From JAGQYP01 sp041392305 (GTDB lineage Bacteria > Bacteroidota > Bacteroidia > Flavobacteriales_D > Crocinitomicaceae), in contig JAWKMJ010000010.1 in NCBI GenBank assembly GCA_041392305.1, forward strand, positions 69,485-133,484: a DNA stretch of 64,000 nt, read 5' to 3'. The position numbers were made by a program, and so were the translations under genes. Numbering within the stretch: the first letter of the stretch is position 1; every line of letters starts with the position of its first letter. A model generated the notes under the pieces. It was given only the letters and a program-made list of their open reading frames with translations, had not been told where the DNA came from and searched no databases. Of the stretch, positions 59,700-64,000 are shown piece after piece.

Positions 59700-61567
59700 T
59701 ATTCAATCCATTTAAAGACTCTATTCCATCGAATCGAAGACTCACCAAAAGCAGAGGCAACAGGATCTCTAGAGAACCAAATGATCTTTGCTTTTCCTAC
59801 AATATGATCTTCAGGTACAAACCCCCAAAAACGTGAATCTGTAGAATTATCTCTGTTGTCCCCAACCATGAAATAATAATTCATGGCGAAAGTATAAGAG
59901 TCCACTTTAGTGCCGTCAATATAGATTCCGTCTTCTTTTTCCTCTAACTGATGACCTTCGTAAGCAGTAATAATTCTTCTATATAGAGGAATTGTCTTTT
60001 TATTGATTTCTACTTTAGTCCCTCTTGAAGGAACCGTAAATGGTCCCATATTGTCTTTAGTCCAAGTATATTGTATATCATTAGGGAAAGAGGAAAGATA
60101 TCCTTGGATCATATTCATACTATCCCGAGCGTTTTCCTCTTTCTGATTTACAGGAATGATATTTTCAGGTCCCCAAATATTCTGAGCTTCTTTTAGTTTT
60201 TCGGCAGTTAAAAAGCCAAATACCCTCTGCTCCATAATGGCATTTCCATTATCAGTATAAAGATTTTCAACTGTCCAATTCTCTGGATTATCTTCAAAAT
60301 TTTTGTAGATAAATTTCTTTATTTCCGGACTGAAATCATCAACTTGTACGATTCGACCATCATCGTATTGTCTTGTTGTGGGAGATGACCCCAATATTTG
60401 CTTTTGAGTATTGATTTCAAATCTCCATTGTCTCTGTTCAGGAACAAATGCTAGGTCCCCATTAATGTAGAGTTCTTTGTCTTTCATCTCATATACATCT
60501 CCAGCAACAGCTACGCATCTTTTGATATAATTTTCTCTTTTATCAACAGGTCGGTACTTTAGTCCAAATTTTGATTCATAGGCTGCTCTTGCTTGTTGCT
60601 CATATTGGGACCTATATTTGTTTTCATATTCATCGATGTTAATTCCTTTTCCGGCAGTCCATTTGGTTTTACAATAAGAGAAAAATGCATCACTTCTAAT
60701 TCTTCCATGGAAATCATGCCCCATTAAGCCATCGGGAACTCTAGGATCAAATATTGCTGTATCTCCCGAAGGAAAGTTAAATACAACCACATCATTTCTT
60801 TCAATATCCGAATATCCTGGCATTCTAACATATCCAATCTTTTCCCAATTCAAATAAGAATCTACATTCAGATAGGGTATGGTGTTGTGAAAGATTGGGA
60901 AAGATAGGGGTGTCATAGCAACCCGAGAACCATAGGTAATTTTGTTAACGAAAAGGAAATCGCCAACTAACATGGTTTTTTCCATGGATCCAGTGGGGAT
61001 TTGATAAGGTTCAGTAACATAAGTTCGAATAATAGATGCAGCGATCATGGCAAAAATAACTGCATCATAGGCTTCTTTAATAATCGTTTTCTTAATTTTT
61101 TTAGATTTTTTAGATCTCAGGAAGCCGAAAATAAAAGCTAGGGCATGGCCTAAAATGGGTAATGCAAGAAAAAGGATGGCGTGATCGCCTTGTTTTCTTT
61201 TCTCTAAATCGTCTAGATTGTCCCATTTTAGAGGCTCGGTTACTTCCATTTCACCTTTAAAGGCAATTTTATAAAGAATAGGGTATGGGAAGAAAAGTCC
61301 CATTAAGGTAGATTTCAAATCCCATCCACCAAAATGTCTAACCAGACCTATATTAGCAATAAAAAGCATGTAAAGGTGTACACCAGGGAAAATGAACAAC
61401 AATCCCCACCACCAAGGTTGATTTGTTGCTTTAAACAGAATGCAATAGTTGTATCCGGGGATTAATCCTTCCCATGATTTTCTTCCTAAACGAGGAAAGA
61501 TTTTCCAATAGAAAGAAAATACAGGATGTAGAATAGAAATAAATAAGTAAAAATATAAAGCAGACAT
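59699..61567 (-). CDS. lepB: Signal peptidase I
   Basis: This 622-residue Bacteroidota-type enzyme cleaves signal peptides at the membrane's outer face. The catalytic Ser194 is in EPYQIPTGSMEKTMLVGDFL, and the general-base Lys349 in RENYIKRCVAVAGD. GDNRDNSTDSRFWGFVPEDH (box E) follows near the end. The N-terminal 180 residues hold several membrane segments, more than the one or two of E. coli LepB, and a large insertion separates the catalytic boxes. It is the fifth gene of the cluster from parA. Confidence 0.94.
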   Translation of the reverse strand: MSALYFYLFISILHPVFSFYWKIFPRLGRKSWEGLIPGYNYCILFKATNQPWWWGLLFIFPGVHLYMLFIANIGLVRHFGGWDLKSTLMGLFFPYPILYKIAFKGEMEVTEPLKWDNLDDLEKRKQGDHAILFLALPILGHALAFIFGFLRSKKSKKIKKTIIKEAYDAVIFAMIAASIIRTYVTEPYQIPTGSMEKTMLVGDFLFVNKITYGSRVAMTPLSFPIFHNTIPYLNVDSYLNWEKIGYVRMPGYSDIERNDVVVFNFPSGDTAIFDPRVPDGLMGHDFHGRIRSDAFFSYCKTKWTAGKGINIDEYENKYRSQYEQQARAAYESKFGLKYRPVDKRENYIKRCVAVAGDVYEMKDKELYINGDLAFVPEQRQWRFEINTQKQILGSSPTTRQYDDGRIVQVDDFSPEIKKFIYKNFEDNPENWTVENLYTDNGNAIMEQRVFGFLTAEKLKEAQNIWGPENIIPVNQKEENARDSMNMIQGYLSSFPNDIQYTWTKDNMGPFTVPSRGTKVEINKKTIPLYRRIITAYEGHQLEEKEDGIYIDGTKVDSYTFAMNYYFMVGDNRDNSTDSRFWGFVPEDHIVGKAKIIWFSRDPVASAFGESSIRWNRVFKWIE

Positions 61568-61570
61568 ATT

Positions 61571-62287
61571 TTAGAGATTTAGAACATCATTCATGGTAAA
61601 AATGCCTTGTTTATCTTTAATAAACTCAGCAGCAAGTATTGAGCCCAAAGCAAATCCTTTTCGATTATGAGCCGTGTGTTTAAGTTCGATTGAATCAATA
61701 TCCGAAGAATAGTTGACAATATGTGTTCCAGGAACATCGGGTAATCTTTCCGCATAAACAGGGATGGATTCCAAATTAGATAATTCTGGATTCTTTACCA
61801 GTTCCCATTTATTGAATCGAGAAGAGTTATCTAAAATCCCTTGAACTGCAGTGATTGCAGTCCCGGAAGGTGCGTCCAATTTTTGTGTATGGTGAATTTC
61901 GGTTATTCCTAATGCATATTCTGGATGTTGGTTCATTATTTCAGCCAATTTTTTGTTGACTTGAAAAAAAATATTCACTCCAACGCTGAAATTTGTCGCA
62001 TATAGCATGGCATTGTTGTTTGCATTGTTTTTAGAGCAAATGCTATCAAATTCATCGTACCAGCCCGTTGTTCCTATGACAATAGGTATTTTATGTTCAA
62101 TGCAATGGATTATATTTGTTTTTGCTGACTCTGGACGAGTAAACTCTATGGCAACATCTGTATTTTCAGGAATTTCAGATAATTTTGATTGAGAAGTCAA
62201 TCGCGCCACTATTTGGTGCCCTCTCTGTGAGGCAATTTCCTCGATTGCCTTTCCCATTTTCCCGTATCCTATGAGTGCTATATTCAT
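61571..62287 (-). CDS. dapB: 4-hydroxy-tetrahydrodipicolinate reductase
   Basis: This 238-residue enzyme of the lysine/diaminopimelate pathway has the Rossmann motif IGYGKMGKAIEEIASQRGH, GTTGWYDEF, ATNFSVGVNIFF, the catalytic His segment EIHHTQKLDAPSGTA and HTAHNRKGFALGSILAAEF. It ends three bases before the lepB start. Length is normal for the Bacteroidota form. Confidence 0.95.
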   Translation of the reverse strand: MNIALIGYGKMGKAIEEIASQRGHQIVARLTSQSKLSEIPENTDVAIEFTRPESAKTNIIHCIEHKIPIVIGTTGWYDEFDSICSKNNANNNAMLYATNFSVGVNIFFQVNKKLAEIMNQHPEYALGITEIHHTQKLDAPSGTAITAVQGILDNSSRFNKWELVKNPELSNLESIPVYAERLPDVPGTHIVNYSSDIDSIELKHTAHNRKGFALGSILAAEFIKDKQGIFTMNDVLNL

Positions 62288-62341
62288 ATTAAAGAGTACA
62301 AAAATAAAAGAATGGCCTGAATGCTTTCGATGATTTAAGAA

Positions 62342-62983
62342 TTATTTGAAATTTAATTTGATCCCAGCTCCAAAACTATTAAATGTTGGCATCGCTGGTT
62401 CCAAAGAAATTGAAAGGTCTGGGCTTACGTCAAAACGGCAAAAATGGGCTTGGACGCCAGCATCTACAATGTTAAGTAGGTAAACCCCGATAAATATAAA
62501 GATAGAAAGATCTCGATAGTTCTGATATTGATCTTGTTGTGCAATTAATGCCGTGCCATCTAGGTTGAAAGTTTTAGTTCCTTCAGAAGATAGAGGGGTA
62601 TTTACATCTCCAGCATTGTTTCGATCGATGTAAGTTTGTCGATATAATCTGTGTTCTGTATGATTTTTGAAAATGAAATAGGCTGAAACACCTAATCCGC
62701 CATATATTATAGGGAGTTTCCATACCCACGGGTTTCTTCCTATCCATTTAGGTCTGTTCGAATATTTAGAAACGTAAATCTGACCCGCACCTGGAATCAT
62801 AGACCAGAGCATGGCTCTACCCATCAAGCTCATTTTTGTTTTTGGTTTTTTGTCCTTTGAAGGCTTAATGGAATTTCCAGATATCTTCTCCTTGGTGAGT
62901 GTATCGGGTTGATTTTGAGCAAAGGAAGTTGTTTTTGCCAAAAGCAAGGAAAGTACGATTACGATGTAAATTATTGCCCTAAT
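62342..62983 (-). CDS. DUF5683 membrane protein, probable ATT start
   Basis: The DUF5683 domain is clear (SLMGRAMLWSMIPGAGQIYV, then SKYSNRPKWIGRNPWVWKLP, LLNIVDAGVQAHF). The first standard start codon in frame, TTG at 62947, would leave only a stub of the signal peptide. Upstream in the same frame the sequence encodes RAIIYIVIVLSLLLAKTTSF, a full signal sequence, and the only suitable initiator before the in-frame stop is ATT at 62983 (13 bases inside parB). I give the CDS from there (213 residues). Function unknown; the family lies between parB and dapB in many Bacteroidota. Confidence 0.7.
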   Translation of the reverse strand: MRAIIYIVIVLSLLLAKTTSFAQNQPDTLTKEKISGNSIKPSKDKKPKTKMSLMGRAMLWSMIPGAGQIYVSKYSNRPKWIGRNPWVWKLPIIYGGLGVSAYFIFKNHTEHRLYRQTYIDRNNAGDVNTPLSSEGTKTFNLDGTALIAQQDQYQNYRDLSIFIFIGVYLLNIVDAGVQAHFCRFDVSPDLSISLEPAMPTFNSFGAGIKLNFK

Positions 62984-63861
62984 AGCTCTATAATTCTGTT
63001 AAGATCTACTTCTGAATCGAAGTTGATAACGATTTTTCCTTTACCATTATTGCTTTTGGTAATATCTACTTTTGCAGAGAGCGTATCTGCCAGTGCTTCT
63101 TTAAACTCTACTTGTCTTTCAGAAACGGGTAGAACATCTGAGTTGACTTGAGGTTTCTTTTTGTTCTCAGATTTCTCTTTGATGAGATCCTCTAATTGAC
63201 GAACAGAAAGTTTGTCTGTCAACACTATTTTGAATAATTCTAATTGACGATCTTCCGAGCCAGCAGAGACAAGAGCTCGAGCGTGGCCCATAGTAATATC
63301 TTTATCGCGAATGCCTAATTGGATGGCAGCTGGAAGTTTTAGTAATCTTAAATGGTTCGTAATAGATGGACGTGATTTAGAAAGCTTTTGAGAGAGCTGA
63401 TCTTGTGTTAAGTCGCATTCATCAATCAGTCTTTGATAAGAAAGTGCCACTTCAATAGCGTTGAGATCTTGTCTTTGAATATTTTCAACCAAAGCCATTT
63501 CCAGCATAGATTGATCATTTGCTATCCGTATGTAGGCAGGAACCTTCTTAAGTCCGGCCATTTGAGATGCTCGAAATCTTCTTTCCCCAGAAATTAGCTG
63601 GTAACGGTCATTCCCTACTTTTCGAACAGTAATTGGTTGAATGATTCCATGTTCACCAATAGAATCAGCTAATTCTTGTAACGCTTCTTTTTCAAATTCA
63701 GTTCGAGGTTGAAATGGGTTGGTTTCGATTTGACCTATTTTAATTTCGGCAACCGATCCAACGGTTTTGGAAGAGCTTCCCGATGACGTAATGTCCGTGT
63801 CAGGGTTTTCCAATAAAGCACTTAATCCTTTTCCTAATCCTCTCTTCTTTGTAGCCGCCAT
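62971..63861 (-). CDS. parB: Chromosome-partitioning protein ParB
   Basis: This 296-residue CTPase binds parS sites and loads onto DNA. It starts with RGLGKGLSALL, then has EIKIGQIETNPFQPRTEFEK, the CTP-binding GERRFRASQMAG motif (GxxRxxA), and a helix-turn-helix around LSQKLSKSRPSITNHLRLLK. The C-terminal dimerisation region is IVINFDSEVDLNRIIELL. It directly follows parA. Confidence 0.95.
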   Translation of the reverse strand: MAATKKRGLGKGLSALLENPDTDITSSGSSSKTVGSVAEIKIGQIETNPFQPRTEFEKEALQELADSIGEHGIIQPITVRKVGNDRYQLISGERRFRASQMAGLKKVPAYIRIANDQSMLEMALVENIQRQDLNAIEVALSYQRLIDECDLTQDQLSQKLSKSRPSITNHLRLLKLPAAIQLGIRDKDITMGHARALVSAGSEDRQLELFKIVLTDKLSVRQLEDLIKEKSENKKKPQVNSDVLPVSERQVEFKEALADTLSAKVDITKSNNGKGKIVINFDSEVDLNRIIELLGQ

Positions 63862-64000
63862 TTATGCTTCAATTTTTTTTGATTTTTGTTCCAATTTGGT
63901 CATGTCGTTCTTCTGAAGAATTTCTCTGGCAAAGTTCAGATAATTAATAGAACCTTTGCAGCTAGCATCATGCATCACAATAGTTTCCCCAAAAGATGGA
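63862..64000 (-). CDS. parA: ParA family chromosome-partitioning ATPase (3' part only)
   Basis: The visible C-terminus reads PSFGETIVMHDASCKGSINY then LNFAREILQKNDM, the end typical of ParA/Soj (SFG.P...YDA.S.GS.NYL.LA.E). The stop is at 63862, immediately before parB. Most of the protein, including the deviant Walker A, lies beyond the right edge. Confidence 0.88.
   Translation of the reverse strand, partial: PSFGETIVMHDASCKGSINYLNFAREILQKNDMTKLEQKSKKIEA

Overview
The window is an AT-rich chromosomal segment from a member of the Bacteroidota, most likely a marine or freshwater Flavobacteriales relative (Cryomorphaceae/Crocinitomicaceae-like). The evidence is a PorP/SprF-family outer-membrane protein of the type IX secretion world, a TonB-linked beta-barrel receptor, the parA-parB-DUF5683-dapB-lepB-wbqC cluster, a long SecA with an SEC-C tail, families such as DUF4920, DUF3078 and WbqC that I know mainly from Bacteroidota, and repeated promoters of the Bacteroidota type (TTG, about 19 bases, TAnnTTTG). 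I cannot name the species. No insertion sequence, prophage, integrase or CRISPR array is visible; the window reads as ordinary chromosome.

Layout. 1-3046: partial rhomboid protease, then a tightly coupled trio (periplasmic protein, ECF sigma factor, membrane-anchored partner). 3231-6825 (minus): fabI, a GIDE-domain membrane protein and recQ. 6940-12362: ilvE, three envelope proteins of unknown or broad function and a fatty acid desaturase. 12530-13192: a 6S-like RNA candidate and a short SSB. 13426-21625: a giant secreted repeat protein (18 TPR-like repeats, then 7 copies of a second repeat), ApbE, a DUF3078 protein and a PKD lipoprotein. 22276-28300: tRNA-Pro, a TonB-type receptor, then a minus-strand run of a di-haem peroxidase, hbd, porP/sprF and yjbQ. 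28468-31869: a DUF4920 lipoprotein, a mono-haem lipoprotein, a 47-residue Cys/Lys-rich protein, elbB, recF and a DUF721/DciA-like protein.

31866-36765: cysteine desulfurase, glmM, yceI, ribH, a TPR membrane protein and thioredoxin. 36813-41909 (minus): a lipoprotein, a small secreted protein, a 1040-residue ABCG-like transporter with TerB-like and FHA-like front domains, and yqgE. 42100-46695: hemB, sucD, mazG, mtaB and a zinc-ribbon protein. 46717-52807 (minus): LysM/M23 peptidase, secA, DUF2795, cobalamin adenosyltransferase and a TlpA-like thioredoxin. 53182-59108 (plus): HU, trmH, a SpeD-SpeE fusion with a one-base-overlapping ureohydrolase, a glycosyltransferase, and a menaquinone pair (hotdog thioesterase plus isochorismate synthase). 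59103-64000 (minus): wbqC, lepB, dapB, a DUF5683 protein, parB and partial parA.

The least explained systems are the ABC transporter operon (36813-41909) and the giant repeat protein with ApbE (13426-19881). Among regulatory signals, a CRP-like palindrome sits at about -43 of the TlpA-like gene's predicted promoter, and a DUF5683 gene appears to start at ATT. Many convergent gene pairs overlap or abut without a terminator.
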